NCBI RefSeq assembly: GCF_023091745.1
Contig: NC_068935.1
Location: 18,769,775 to 18,833,774 of the forward strand
DNA: 64,000 nt
Direction of reading: 5' to 3'
Source of the DNA: Budorcas taxicolor
Taxonomy: Eukaryota; Chordata; Mammalia; Artiodactyla; Bovidae
Each line of letters starts with the position of its first letter. The stretch's first letter is position 1. The translations under genes and the position numbers were made by a program. The notes beneath the pieces are model-generated. The model was given only the letters and a program-made list of their open reading frames with translations. It was not told the DNA's origin and did no database searches. Of this stretch, positions 10,990 to 23,249 are shown in pieces.

Positions 10990-13900
10990 CAAGGCAACAT
11001 ACCTAAGGCATAGACTTGTAGAGTTTCCTTTTAGTAGAGATAACTTTGCACATATCTTTGAGACAGTTAGCTTGGGTCAGGCCCCAAAGAATGATGCTGA
11101 GGGCTCATTTAGGGAATGACGATGACCTAAGCCTCATTATCTGACTATAAGCTGGAAACACTAGCCCAGAACTGGTCCCTTAGGCCATCTGTTACCTAAT
11201 CATTTTGACACCAGTTGAATATCCAAAGGGCTTGGGACAGACTCACAGGCAGTAGGAAATGTTAGAGAGTGATAGTCTGGGGTCTGTCAATCATTTTTCA
11301 ATCACATTATTTTTGGTTTGTCAATTAAGCTCTAATTGTCTATTTCTATGGACAATACTACTCAATTCTTCATTAATATGGAAGGCTTCCCAGAGAAGAT
11401 GGTCTCCTAAGAGTTGCAAGCTTCCCCATGCTGCCACAAGGCCATAAGGGAAGTTTCTCCCTAAGAAACAAAGGAGTTTCAAGTCCAGCTGCTTGTGAGC
11501 TTAGCTGAGAATGGACTGGACTTTTCTCTCACATCCACTGAAACCAAGGCAAACTTCTGGAAGCCGAGGGTTCTGAGGTGGATTACGTATTCAAGCAGGA
11601 GAAGAAGGTCGGTTGAAGACTACAAGAGAAGAGGCTGATTTAAGCTCTCTTGCTCCTACTGTGTCCTGCTCAAACTTCCGTTTTTGTGTCTCGATCATAT
11701 GAGAGATCACCATGGATCACTCATGTTTAAAAGCCTAATCAAAAGCCCCATTTCTCTCAGGAAGGAGACTCATTTTACTATGAAAACCACAGTGAAGCAG
11801 AAAGACAGGTAACAGATTCAGCACTGTTCTCCCTAACAGAGAGCCTCATGTCCAATATATTTAACTTAAGCTGATAAAGGAGATACGTGTTGAAGTGATG
11901 GGCTTCAGATGCTGTTTCAGCTCCTACCAGGCATATTTACACAGTTCCTTCTCATGAATAAGTTCAGTGGAGCAGAGAATGCCCCGTCTTGGACCAGTTC
12001 CACTTTGTGCTTCTTTTGATGCAGCCAAAAAGGGGAACTAGAGAGAGGGCTTTTCCTTCAAATGCAGAGCCAGGGTCCACCTTGGAGGTGGCTGCAAATG
12101 GCCCAAAGAAGGCGAGGCTCACAGTGGGCGAAGGCAGGCAGACAGCTCCTAACAAGAGCAGAGATGTCAATGGTTATTCATAAATCTCCCAAATGTGGCT
12201 GCAAGGAGGGTTAATTACCCCCCTTTGCCTGCCACTCAGCTTTCTCCAATGTGTCAGCCCATGACACGGATCGCTGACTTTCTAGAAATACTCCCTGGAT
12301 TTGCAGGAATGTTCCGTTCAACAAATGGCATCCAATTTGCTCACGGTCCCTGGAATCTCAATTTCCTCAAAGGATTTTTCATCTCAATCCAGTTCGTGTG
12401 AAGGTTTTTTCCTTCTTCGTTTTTTGGCAGAAGGGAAAAGACAGAGCCTGCTTTACTTTTTTTTTTTCTTTTTCTTTTCTGTGCTATTCTTTATCATAAA
12501 GTGAAAACCTTTCCAGAGGAGTCTGAAATATGGGAAAAAATCCAGCTCATCTGTCAGATATTTCTAGAATTACATAAAATGGAATGAGATTTGTACAGTT
12601 TAGAACAGGAAATGGAAAATAACTAATGTGTCATGTGTTCTATGAGATGAAAACTATATGATAATCAGAAAAACAGCCCCAAATTCATCGGCCTGATTCA
12701 AAGCTCTCCTTCTTTTATCAACGCACACATAAAGCAGTAACATTCACTTTCTTAGATCTGTGGCAGGGCCACATTTGGGCTAACTCACAATCTCTTCAGA
12801 TTATAAGCATATTCTCAAAGAAATGACAAGAAAGTATCTTGTTTTTTTAAAACTCAAGACACTTATGTTTTACTTGCTCTGTTCTGCTTCCTTCTAGGAA
12901 AAGAAAGAACAGCAACAAGGAGAAGATGTATCTCATGCCTCCCATGCCTCCCATCTTCCACTTTTTTCTCATTCCGGCCAGTGCAAAAGGCAGCTTGAAA
13001 CTTTCAGGGCCCAGTGTACTCAAGCTGGTGGGAAGCAAGCAGACAAAAAGACTTAGAACAGATCTACTGGAACTGATGGAGACCTCTTATCTCAGGCTTC
13101 TAACCTACTGGGGGGTGGGAAGGGCTGGGGGAATTTACATAAGTGTAATAAGCACTGTTATCCTGCAAAGAAAGAGAACTTGCCTCTCCTGCCTCGCAAA
13201 GACTGTGGGGGAAAATTTAAGTGGACAAACATACATTCCTATCCAACACTAAGGCTAAATCCTTACAGGCAAGTCATAGGAAAGAAAAAATATATTTTGA
13301 AATCCTCATTTCTAAGGGAATTAAAGTTGATTTCTCAAGAGAGTTTCTTTGGGAGAAAAGGGAAACTGGGGTTTTAAAACCGGCCATTTTGGCAAACAAG
13401 ATAAAAATAATAGGCAGTGACCCAAACAATTTCTGAAATGAAAGTCAACTGATCTTAGCTTCAAGAATACCATTATTTTTAATCCTTCAAGGATGGGGCA
13501 AGCGTTGTTCAGTGTTTCACCTGCGTCTCTTATGAGATCTATAAGGATTTTCAGTGTGGCTACTTATGTTGGAAAAGAGAAGTGACTAGCAAATGGATGT
13601 GATGTAAGCACCTGAATGGTTCAGACATATTCCTCTCACATGAAGTCCCCTGTGAAATGGAAATTTTAAATGGACCATTTAAGGAATATTGGGCAAACTT
13701 AAGTAGGGAATATGTTCACATTGCATCACCATGCAGAAGACCACCCCCAAAGCACCTACCATTCTTAAAAATAGGAGAACTGTATTTCCAGTCTCAGGAG
13801 TGGAAAGCTTTCTGAGGCTTAGAACACAGAAGGTTTGCTATAGATTATATCCAGCCACAGGTCATTTCCATCGACTTTAGAGCTGGCAAAACTCTTCCAA

Positions 13901-15920
13901 TGGGGGATTTGAAAATATTTAAATAATTCAAGAAACACCATATTTCAGTCTGGGATTAACATTGGATGGGAAGTGAGTTCAACAATCTTTTCAGCAGGTC
14001 CAACCTAAATATTGAGTATAGAGAGCTGGATGGAATACAAGATGATCATTCTGGAGAACTGAATTGTCTTTGGGCCATGATGTGAATGCCACCACTCTTA
14101 CTTTAAATATTATGAAGTTGGCCAGATAATTTAAAATCCATGGTTTCAAATTAACAGTATGTCACAAAAGCAGAACTGGTCACAGAGAATAATTTATGCT
14201 ATCAGCCAGGATTGGCAGCACTGGTTTGCCTCTCTACCTCCTTTCTGTTCCTTAAACGACAACTAAATTTTCCTGGGACATGTTCATAGCTTTCAAAAGA
14301 CCTGGGTTCTAATGACGAGATCCCTTCTGGGAGCTTCTGGCCCTCCTTCAATCACTCAGAATGTCCAGCTCTGTCCTCTGAGTTACCAGGTTCCCTCAAA
14401 GCAAATCATTTCCATGAACAGCTTTAACACAGCAACTCACCCCAGTGAGGTTCTTCCCGAGCCTTCTTTAATAACCTTATCCTCCAAGCCTTCAAAGGAG
14501 AAAGATTTTTTTTAAACCACTGAAATCCAATTTATCATAATCACATATGGCTCTCAGGGGGGATTTTTGAAGCCGTGGTTTTTGGGTCTCCCCATGCAAG
14601 AACCAACTGGATTGTTTTTCTTGTACAATGGTTGGGTGATTTGGTGAACAGTAGCATTGCCTCATAACTCAAGCTGGCAAGAAAACGGCTCTTAGGTTTT
14701 GGTTTTTGTTTTGTTTTTTGTTTTTTTTTTGCTTTTCTTGGGTCTCAACTAATGGTATGAGCAAAGAGAAAAGTTGGTGACTAGAGAGCAATTAATCTCT
14801 TTTGGCGTTCCTGTCATCTGTGTGGCCTCCCTGGCTGGGATGAAGAACATCAGAAAATGAATCTCTTTATAAATAATCACTTTTGATTTACAAGATCCTG
14901 AAGTCCTGCCTTTATGTTCTGTATGGAGCTATAAACCTAGAAGAGTTCCCTCCCCAGGTCTCTGTTCAATTTCTCTTTATCCCTTTAACTTTTTCTTTTT
15001 GGGGGAGGAGAACAGTTCAAGACATTTGTTGGGGCTGCGGCAATAAACACGAGTGAGCATTGCTCAGCAAACATGCCGACTCTTACACTTGCAAAGAGCC
15101 AAACTGTCCTTAATTTTTCAAATTATACTTTGACCCAGTTAACTGGAGTTATTTCGGCATTAACTCTCTGTCTGCTTCACACAGGCTGTTGTGCCATTGA
15201 ACTTGCACTGGCTCTTTTACAGGTTACTTAGAAATGTAGCCATTGACATATGTGGGGGAAAGCCAGGCCCCAACAAGAAAACAACAAAGAAAATAAAAAT
15301 TCTGAGACCAATGCTGCCGAGCTGGGGAGGCTGAGTGGGCTTTACAGGAGTCTAAGAAACACGTAAGACCCTAAAGAAATGTACCCATTAAGGTGCCTTC
15401 GTGAAACAAGCATTCCCCAAGTTCATCTGCAACGAGCGAGGGGACCAAGGGCTCCTTGCCTGGCTGTGACTGCAAGGGATCTGGGCGGCCAAGTGTCAAG
15501 GCTCTGTCCGTTCTCAGAAGAGGTCTCCTGGGTAGAATAGAATCAGAGACATTCCCAAAGGAGGGCTAAAGGATGGGCAGCTCAGCCAGCTCTTCATGCC
15601 CCACAGTGTTCCTTTAATCCTTCCTAGAGGCTTCAATACCCTTGTAATCTTACATTCACTATTGTCTGTGGGACAGCCCCCAGGGTAACAATTCTCTTTT
15701 GGACAAACAGTAAGAAGACACTGGAGTCGCAGGCCAGAGTCCATCAGCTAAAATCCTCTCCCCAGTCTACCACCCAACAAGAAAAACTCCATTCACTGGC
15801 AGTGGGCTGGCCCTGAAAAATGGCAGCTTCAGGCCAGGGTGTCTCTGGTCTGAGTTGAGATGCCTCCATCTCTGCTCTGAGGGGCAAACAATGCCTGGAG
15901 TTTGGTTTGCAAAACACCGT
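10990..15920. other. Long low-repeat region upstream of the CpG island
   Basis: About 5 kb shows almost no recognisable transposon apart from T-rich runs at about 12455-12480 and 14698-14730. Stretches such as 12100-12400 and 14860-15390 lack repeat signatures. Together with the CpG island downstream, this makes the region the best place here for conserved non-coding elements. I could not identify any exon. Confidence 0.5.
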
Positions 15921-15924
15921 GCTA

Positions 15925-16065
15925 TCTATCATTTCCTTTTGATTCCCCACAACAACTCCACCTTCAAAATGGGCATCCTGGAGCCCAGAGAACTCAACTG
16001 CCCATTCTCATAAAGTTAGTGGCAGGGCCGGCAGGAACTAGAAGGCAGGCTTTCCAGGCCCTGAG
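15925..16065 (-). mobile_element. MIR SINE fragment
   Basis: Antisense MIR blocks are visible: CCCCACAACAACTCCACC, then GAGCCCAGAGAACTCAACTG, then the AAAGTTAGTGGCAGGGCCGG-like core. Confidence 0.65.
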
Positions 16066-16299
16066 TTCTGGCAATACCGCGTTGCACCCCGAGCTTAGCG
16101 GCTCCAACTCTGACCCCAGTGGTCCGGGCCAGAAAATGAGGCAGATGTCCACAAGGAGGACAGAGGAGCCTCCAGCCCCTTCTGCTCTGTTTCGTTAACT
16201 TGAGTATGTCAGAAGCACCTACTGGTCCAGGGCACTTGGGCTAGCAAGCAAAAAAGACTCAGGCGATCACTAAGGGGACCGCAGAACCTGTTAGATGGC

Positions 16300-17130
16300 T
16301 ACCCAAGGGGCCTCCCCGCAGCTCCAGAGCCTGGAACTACGCAGGACAAGCGGGAGTAGAAGTTCGAATCCGGAGGAATACGACCCCCCTCAACCCACCC
16401 ACCCACCTACCTTGGTGCAGCGCCCTGGGCCTCACCTCCAGCCCGAACGCGAGCAGCTGGAGCAGGGAGTCGGCCGGGGTGGCAGGTTCGGGGAAGTTTG
16501 GGGTGCCCTGGGGGAAGACGGCCCACCTGTGCAAAGGCTGGAAAGGAAGAGAGGGAAAGCAGGCGCCTGGCACCGCTCACTGACCTGGCCACCGGCCTCC
16601 TCCGTGGTCCACGCGTGCAGCCGCTCCGAGCTCCCCGGGGCGCTCCTCCGAGGTCTGGGATTCGCAGGTTGTGGCGAGAGCTAGAGTGCGTGCGAGGGGG
16701 GAGGGGGGACTCGAAAGTGGGTGGGAGGAAAAACATCACCGCCCTCACACCACGAGGGAGCAGCGGTTCTCTCGGATCCGGGCGGCAGAGCCAAGGCGCG
16801 GGTGCGGCGGCCCGGGGCCACCTGCCCGCCCGCCGCCCGCTCCCCACTTGGCCCGCGAGGCCGGCGGCTCGGCGCGGGCGGGAAGTCCGCGACCACGCAG
16901 CCGCTGCAAGCCCGCACCCCCTCGCCTCCCCGACACCGCCGCTTTCTCCCCTATCCCCCGACCCGAAAGTTAAGAAATCGGGAGAAAGTGTGAGGCTCAG
17001 CCGGCGACTTTCCCATCACGCAGCGCCCCCACCCCCCCGCTCCTCTGGCTAAGCCAGCGTTGGGGTCTTAAAGGGACCGCACATCTTCTCTGGCCCCTCC
17101 TCCCGCTCCGCGCTGGAGGCGCCTAGGAGC
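16300..17130. promoter_or_regulatory. CpG island, probable promoter region
   Basis: This is the only G+C-rich, CpG-dense segment in the window, while the flanks are ordinary CpG-poor DNA. CpGs come every few bases between about 16600 and 17050. It holds GC-box-like runs, including CCCGCCCGCCGCCCGC near 16830 and GGCGCGGGCGGG near 16872, and the palindrome CACGCGTG at 16610-16617. I see no convincing TATA box. CpG islands of this size usually mark promoters of genes or long non-coding RNAs. Neither the transcript nor its direction can be read from the sequence, and I do not recognise the gene. The overlapping 100-184-codon frames on both strands follow from the high G+C content and are not evidence of coding. 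Confidence 0.75.
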
Positions 17131-17662
17131 TCCCCGCTGCTTGCTCACAGCCTGATGACACTGGCTACCCTCCGACTTCCCTGCTGGAAGCCCTCAGCCC
17201 CTCTCTTCTGGCACCACGGCCAGACCACGGGACGCGGGATGAACTGGCCTCGAAACTGATGCCCTATAGCAGGCTGCTGATCATTTCGGGGTGTATCCCA
17301 AATCCACATCGCGGCTCATAAAATGGCAAAACGTTGGTGCCCTTCAAGGCAGGATGGCGATGAGTGTGTGTCTGTGGAGGGACAGGCGATGACTTAGAAA
17401 TCTGCTTTCGTCCACCAAGAGAGTTCCCAAGACCCAGGGAAAGGGTCTCCAGTAGCTGTTAGGTGTCTTGAAGAAAACTTGGGAGTGGCTCACCAAGAAC
17501 CCATCCGTGAAATCGCAATATCACTGCGATCACCTTTGGTGAACCTGAGATGGACTAGTCCAAATTTGAGTTTATTCCATGAGCAAGAGTTACAAATTAT
17601 CAGAATTCTCTAAGGGCCCGAAAGTGGTGTCTTGACAGACAGTACCCATTTATATTTTGAGC
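17131..17662. other. Unique sequence downstream of the CpG island
   Basis: A few CpGs persist to about 17240. Nothing else is recognised; this could include a first exon or intron start, but I cannot show it. Confidence 0.45.
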
Positions 17663-17720
17663 TCAATGGGGTCGCACAGAGTCTGACACGACTGAAGCGA
17701 CTTAGCAGCAACAGCAGCAA
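17663..17720 (+). mobile_element. Bov-tA/Bov-A2 SINE 3' fragment
   Basis: Only the SINE end is present: TCAATGGGGTCGCACAGAG followed by GACACGACTGAAGCGACTTA and a CAGCAG-type tail. Confidence 0.75.
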
Positions 17721-17794
17721 ATTTAAAGGAGAGCTGCAGGATTTTTTCAAGGTCGAACTGCCTTACATTGATACTCTTAACATCAACATGCCAC

Positions 17795-18105
17795 TTTATG
17801 GCTTACAGAGTACTTTTCTATGCATCATCGATACTTTTTAAACTCTCACAACAAACGGAATGGTCTGTCCGTGGCCTCGAGTGTTGGAGTTGGCCAGGAA
17901 CTTCTGGACCATTCATCTCAACCTCTTCCTGTCACCGAAGAAACTGATGGAGGAGGGAGCGGGAGACATGATGTATGGAAGGCCGCTCTAGATAGATTTG
18001 ACCTTCCAGTTAAGATTTCCTCACTTTCAACCCACTGCTCTCTGGCTGTTATCGCCAGTCTATAGATGAGGAAACTGATGCTCAAAGCAATTGTGCTTGC
18101 CAAAA
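17795..18105 (-). mobile_element. MIR SINE, split
   Basis: Antisense MIR pieces lie at about 17795-17860 (TCTATGCATCATCGATACTT and AAACTCTCACAACAA) and 18055-18105 (TATAGATGAGGAAACTGATG). They are separated by about 200 bases I cannot classify. Confidence 0.5.
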
Positions 18106-18109
18106 CCAT

Positions 18110-19020
18110 ATCATATATCACGAAGAGAGAACAAAGGAGAATGAAAACAAAAATAATTGTCCCTGGAAGTTAACTCTTTTTTTTTCTTTCTTCACAAGTG
18201 TTAATATCATCCAACTAGCCCTGAATTGCTGGGGATGTTTATTTCAGTGCTAACAAAGAAAACTTGGCCCTTTCTGAAATGTTGCCTTCAGGGCCCAAAA
18301 TGTCTGGTTCCATCCTGCCACCTAGGTAGCCATACATTACCACATGCATTCAATTTGTGCTGTACTATATTAGTTTGAACTTGCTGATTTGTTGCCTCGT
18401 AACCATTCTCATGCCATTTAAGGCACTGATGTTTTGTCTCACTGCACTGAGTTCCTCAAGGCCAAGGACTGGTTGTTTAATTTGCTTTGTATCTGCATTC
18501 CCCAACCCCCATCATCACTCCCAATGTGCTTAGAGTGTATTCAGGAAAATGGGTGTCAGGGAACAGACAGGGACAAGCATAGATCCCAGTATTAAAAATC
18601 AGTATACTCACTGAGATTTAAAAATTCATTTGGCTACAACCACTGGCTCCCCTTGCTTGATGTAGTATTCTGATTACTCCATAACAAACCATCCCCAAAC
18701 CTAGTGGCTTAAAAGCTTCCAATGATTTATTATGATCAAATGGTTCTTTTCAACTGGGCAGTTTTTGCTCAGGATATCTTGTACACTTGGCAACTGTATA
18801 AGGGGGTGCTGGAATGCTCTGAAACGTTCTTCACTAGTGTAAATGCTGGTGGTCCTTATATTCATTCCAGTCTTGATTTCTGAATTGGGAACTCCAACGT
18901 GGGTCTTAACCTAGACTTCATACCAGATCTTTTTCAAGATAAACTGATGATTATCTCTATCCTTTATTTTTCTCTACTTATTAAACGGGGAATCTAGCAT
19001 AGACCATCTCATAGTCATTC
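18110..19020. other. Unique sequence with faint ancient repeats
   Basis: About 18440-18555 resembles an L2/MIR3 3' end (GTTCCTCAAGGCCAAGGACT). About 18655-18930 resembles a MaLR (MLT1-class) LTR, with CATAACAAACCATCC and AACCTAGTGGCTTAAAAG. Both calls are weak. No gene is seen. Confidence 0.4.
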
Positions 19021-19132
19021 TTAAGAAGTTCTACTTTGAGATAATCATAGATTTATATGCAATTGTAAGAAATAATTCGCAGGGATCTCAAATTCCTTTC
19101 ACTCCCAATGATAACATCATGTATATCTATAG

Positions 19133-19343
19133 TTGTTGTTTAGTCACTGTCATGTCCTACTCTTTTGTGACCCCATGGACTGTATGTAGCTCACCAGGTT
19201 CCTCTGTCAATGAGATTTCCCAGGCAAGAATACTGGAGTGGGTTGCCATTTCCTCCTCCAGGGGATCTTCCCAACCCAGGAATCGAATCCATGTCTCCTG
19301 CATTGGCAGGTGGATTCTTTACCACAGGGCCACCTGGCAAAAC
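19133..19343 (-). mobile_element. Bov-tA SINE with 10-bp TSD
   Basis: This is a full copy bracketed by ATATCTATAG at 19123-19132 and 19344-19353. It interrupts the old antisense L1. Confidence 0.92.
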
Positions 19344-20428
19344 ATATCTATAGTACAATATTACAAATGGGAAATTGACATCAATACCATCTATCCACCT
19401 TATTCCAATTTCAATAGTTCTATATGCACCCATCTGCCTGTGTGTCTAGCTCTATGATATGTTATCACGTGTAGGCTGATGTGATCACCACCATAGTCAA
19501 GATACTAAACAGTGCCAACCCCACCAGGGTCTCCACTGTTACTCATCTTGTCTCCCTCTCTTCCTGACAACCACTAAACTGTTCTCCATCTCTGTAATTT
19601 TGTCATTAAGAATATTACATGGAATCATACGTAGGTTACCTTTGGAAGTTGGCTTTTTCCACTCAACATAATTCTCCAGAGATCTATTAAAGTTGTCCCA
19701 ATATCAAGCGTTTGCTCTTTTTACTGCTGAGTGGTATTCCATGGTATGGAGGTATCACAGCTTGTTTGACCATTCATATATTGCAGGATATCTGGATTGA
19801 TTCCAAATTTTGGCAATTACAAATAAAGGGGCTATGACCATTTGTCTACAGATTTTGCATAACCTAAATTTTCATTTCCCCTGAATAAATGCCCAATAGT
19901 GCAGTTCCTGGATTGTATGGCAAATGCATGTTTAGATTTGTAAGGACTGCCATATGCTTTTATAGAGTGCCTACACTATTCATATTCCCACCAGAAGTGA
20001 ATGGGAGATCCAGTTTCTCTACATCCTTGTCGGCATTTGTTGTTGTCATTATTTTTCATTTTAGCCATTCTGATGGGAGTACAGTGATATATCATTGTGG
20101 TTTTAAATTGCATTTCCCTAATGCCTAATGATAGCTACTATCTTTTCATGTGCATATTTAACTTCTGTATATCCTTTTCAGTGAAATGTTTCTTCATATA
20201 TCTTGGCATCTTCTAACTGAATAGTTTCTTACAGTCAAATTTTAAGAGTTTTTTATTTAGGTACTGATCCTTTGTTGCATACATGGTTTGCAAATATTTT
20301 CCCCCAGATGGCATCCTCTTCCCCTAAGCATTTATACAACAAACACTTTTAATTTTGATGAGGTCCATTTAGTCAGTTTTTCCTCTTATGGATTGTGTTT
20401 TGACAATAAGGCTAAGAATGCTTTGTTT

Positions 20429-21494
20429 CAGTTCAGTTCAGTTCAGTTGCTCAGCCCTGTCCGACTCTTTGTGACCCCATGGACTGCAGCACACTAGGCC
20501 TCCCTGTCCATCACCAGCTCCCGGAGTTTACTCAAACTCATGTCCACTGAGTTGGTGATGTCATCCAACCATCTCACCCTATGTCGTCCCCTTCTCTTCG
20601 AGCCTTCAATCTTTCCCAGCATCAGGGTCTTTTCCAATGAGTCAGCTCTTTGCATCAAGTGGCCAAAATATTGGGAGTTTCAGCTTCAGCATCAGTCCCT
20701 CCAATGCATATTCTGGACTGATTTCCTTTAGGAAGGGACTTCCCTGGTGGCTCAGACGGTAGGAAGATCCTCTGGAGAAGGAAATGGCAACTCACTCCAG
20801 TACTCTTGCCTGGAAAATCCCATGGACAGAGGAGCATGGTGGGCTACAGTCCACGGGGTCGCAAAGAGTTGGACACGACTGAGCGACTTCAATTTCACTT
20901 TCACTTTCACTTTCCTTTAGGATGGACTGGTTGGATCTACTTGCAGTCCACGGGACTCTCAAGAGTCTTCTTCAACACCATAGTTCAAAAGCATCAATTC
21001 TTCGGCGCTCAGCTTTCTTTATAGTCCAACTCTCACATCCATACATGACTACTGGAAAAACCATAGCCTTGACTAGGCAGACCTATGTTGGCAAAGTAAT
21101 GTCTCTGCTTTTTAATATGCTATCTAGGTTCGTCATGACTTTTCTTCCAAGGAGCAAGTGTCTTTTAATTACATATCTGTAGTCACCATCTGCAGTGATT
21201 TTGGAGCCAAAAAAATGAAGTCTGTCACTGTTTCCACTGTTTCCCCATCTATTTCCCATGAAGTGATGGGAGCAGATGCCGTGATCTTAATTTTATGTAT
21301 GTTGAGTTTTAAGCCAACTTTTTCACTCTCCTCTTTCACTTTCATCAAGAGGCTCTTTAGTTCTTCTTTGCTTTCTGCCATAAGGATGGTGTCATCTGCA
21401 TATCTGAGGTTATTGATATTTCTCTAGCAATCTTGATTCCAGCTTGTGCTTCATCCAGCCCAGCATTTCTCATGATGTACTCTGCATATAAGTT
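20429..21494 (-). mobile_element. BovB LINE, 5'-truncated, nested in L1, 11-bp TSD
   Basis: The BovB 3' end lies at the left (CAGTTCAGTTCAGTT repeats) and the truncated RT region with the YADD block at the right. The direct repeat ATGCTTTGTTT at 20418-20428 and 21495-21505 brackets it exactly. A SINE is nested inside at 20734-20910. The longest remaining frame is about 70 codons, so it is dead. Confidence 0.93.
20734..20910 (+). mobile_element. Bov-tA SINE with internal deletion, nested in BovB, 12-bp TSD
   Basis: Bracketed by TTTCCTTTAGGA at 20722-20733 and 20911-20922. Most of the tRNA-like part between its two promoter boxes is missing: the head jumps from CTCAGACGGTAGG to AAGATCCTCTGG. 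The tail is a TTTCAC repeat. Confidence 0.93.
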
Positions 21495-22269
21495 ATGCTT
21501 TGTTTATCCCTAGATCAATTTCCCCCCTATATTTTATAGTATTATAGTTTTGTTTTACATTTAAATCTGTGATTCAGTGAGTTAATTTTTATATAAGGTA
21601 TGAGATATAGATTAAGGTTCACTTTTTGCCTGTGGATGTCCAGTTGCTCCAGCATCATTTTTAAAATAACTATCTTTCCTCCATTGAACTTCTTTACACC
21701 TTGGTCAAACATCAGTTGGGTATTGTATGGGTCAGTTTCTAGTTTGTCTCTTTCCTTATATCAATTTCGATGTCTATCCCTCTATCAACAGCATTCAGTT
21801 TTTATTGTTTTAGACATAGAGTAGGATTAATGTCAAGTAGAGTGGTTCCCCTACTTTATTCTTCCTTTTCAAGATTGTTTTAATTATTCTGGGTCCCATA
21901 CCTTTCTGTATAAATTTTAGAATAAGCTCATCTATGTCTACAAAAAACCTTTCTCAGGTTTGGCTAGGAATTGCATTAAACCTGTAGATCAGTTTAGGAA
22001 GAACTGACAGCTTTCATGTGTCTTGTCTTCCAATCCATGAATACAATACGTTTCTCCATTTCTGTAGGTCTTTCTCGATTTCATAGATCAATGCTTTTTA
22101 TATTTCAGCATATAGATCTTGTACACATTTTGTTAGATTCATACCTACATATTTTATTTTCTTTGGAGCAATTGCAAATGTTATTGTGCCTTTAATTTTG
22201 ATTTCCAGTGTTCACTGCTAGTATATATAAATGCAATTGATTGTTGTGTGCTAATATTGTATAAAGTGT

Positions 22270-22690
22270 ACTGTAGAACACATAATCATTTTATTTTTTC
22301 CCAGCTTTATTGCAATTTAATTGACCTAGAACATTGTGTAAGTCTAAGATGTACAACATGATGATCAGACATATGTATATATTGTGAAATTATCGCCACA
22401 ATAATGTTCGTTAACATGTTCATCACCTCACGTTGCCTCACATAATTACATTTTTTGGGTCTATGGTGAGAACATTTTTAAGATCTACACTCTTAGCAAC
22501 TTTTAAGTATATAACAGGGTTATATTATATATTTAATTATATGCTAGCTGTAGTCACCATGCTGTGCCTTAGAGTCTCAGAACTTACTATTTTATAACTA
22601 GAAGCTTGTACCCTGTGACCAATATCTCCCCATTTCCCTCATCCTGCAGCTCTTGGCAGTCACCATTTTACTGTTTCAAAGTCTGGCTTT
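22270..22690. mobile_element. LINE-like fragment, subfamily and strand unresolved
   Basis: Blocks such as CAGCTTTATTGCAATTTAATT and CATCACCTCACGTTGCCTCA resemble an L1M untranslated region. I cannot decide whether it belongs to the antisense L1 on its left. Confidence 0.45.
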
Positions 22691-22790
22691 AAAAAAATTT
22701 ATTTGGCTGCACTATGTCTCAGTTGTGGCACTGGAGACCTTCATTGCCTCATGTACGATCTTTGTTGTAGCATGTGGGATCTAGTTCCCT
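22688..22790 (-). mobile_element. CHR-type SINE fragment
   Basis: Poly-T, then TTATTTGGCTGCACTATGTC and GTTGTAGCATGTGGGATCTA are antisense CHR-family blocks. The copy stops abruptly where BovB sequence begins. Confidence 0.65.
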
Positions 22791-23116
22791 GCCCATTGAG
22801 TTGATGATGCTATCTAACCATCTCATCCTCTGCTGCCCACTTCTCCTTTTGCCTTCAATCTTTCCTAGCATCTGGGTCTCTTGCAATAAGTTGGCTCTTC
22901 GCATCAGGTGGCCAAAGGACTGGAGCTTCAGCATCAGTCCTTCCAATGAATATTCAGAGTTGATTTCCTTTAGGATTGACTGGTCTGATCGTCTTGCAGT
23001 CCAAGGGACTCTCAAGAGTCTTCTCGAGCACAATTCAAAAGCATCAGTTATTCAACACTCAGCCTTCCTTATGTTCCAACTCTCACATCCATACATGACT
23101 ACTGGGAAAACCATAG
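22791..23116 (-). mobile_element. BovB LINE fragment, truncated at both ends
   Basis: This is part of the BovB C-terminal coding region in reverse, lacking the usual TGAAC-repeat 3' end. It joins the CHR fragment directly, so a deletion or rearrangement probably removed both outer ends. Confidence 0.85.
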
Positions 23117-23249
23117 CTTGCTTTGGTCATTGAAATCTCAGGAGAAGTGATGTGTGGAAATAAACAGTTAGTGCATGACTTGTCCCATTCCCTTCCCACT
23201 AGCACAGGAATCATGAATGCATATTTGGAAATGAAGCCTGAGTTTCAGA

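Larger units (their letters stand above)
19025..22270 (-). mobile_element. Old L1 (L1M-class), antisense, interrupted
   Basis: The 3' part of ORF2 of a mammalian L1 is recognisable in reverse across this span. Plus-strand blocks such as TGGTATTCCATGGTATGGAG and GCAATTACAAATAAAGGGGC are complementary to its C-terminal coding end. It is full of stops and indels. A Bov-tA (19133-19343) and a BovB (20429-21494) are inserted in it, and the flanks rejoin cleanly across both. Confidence 0.75.

Noticed and set aside
16498..17052. 184-codon open frame through the CpG island, with overlapping frames on both strands
   Set aside because: G+C-rich DNA has few stops, so overlapping frames are expected. 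The translation is low-complexity in Arg, Ala and Pro, and no frame has a recognisable domain.
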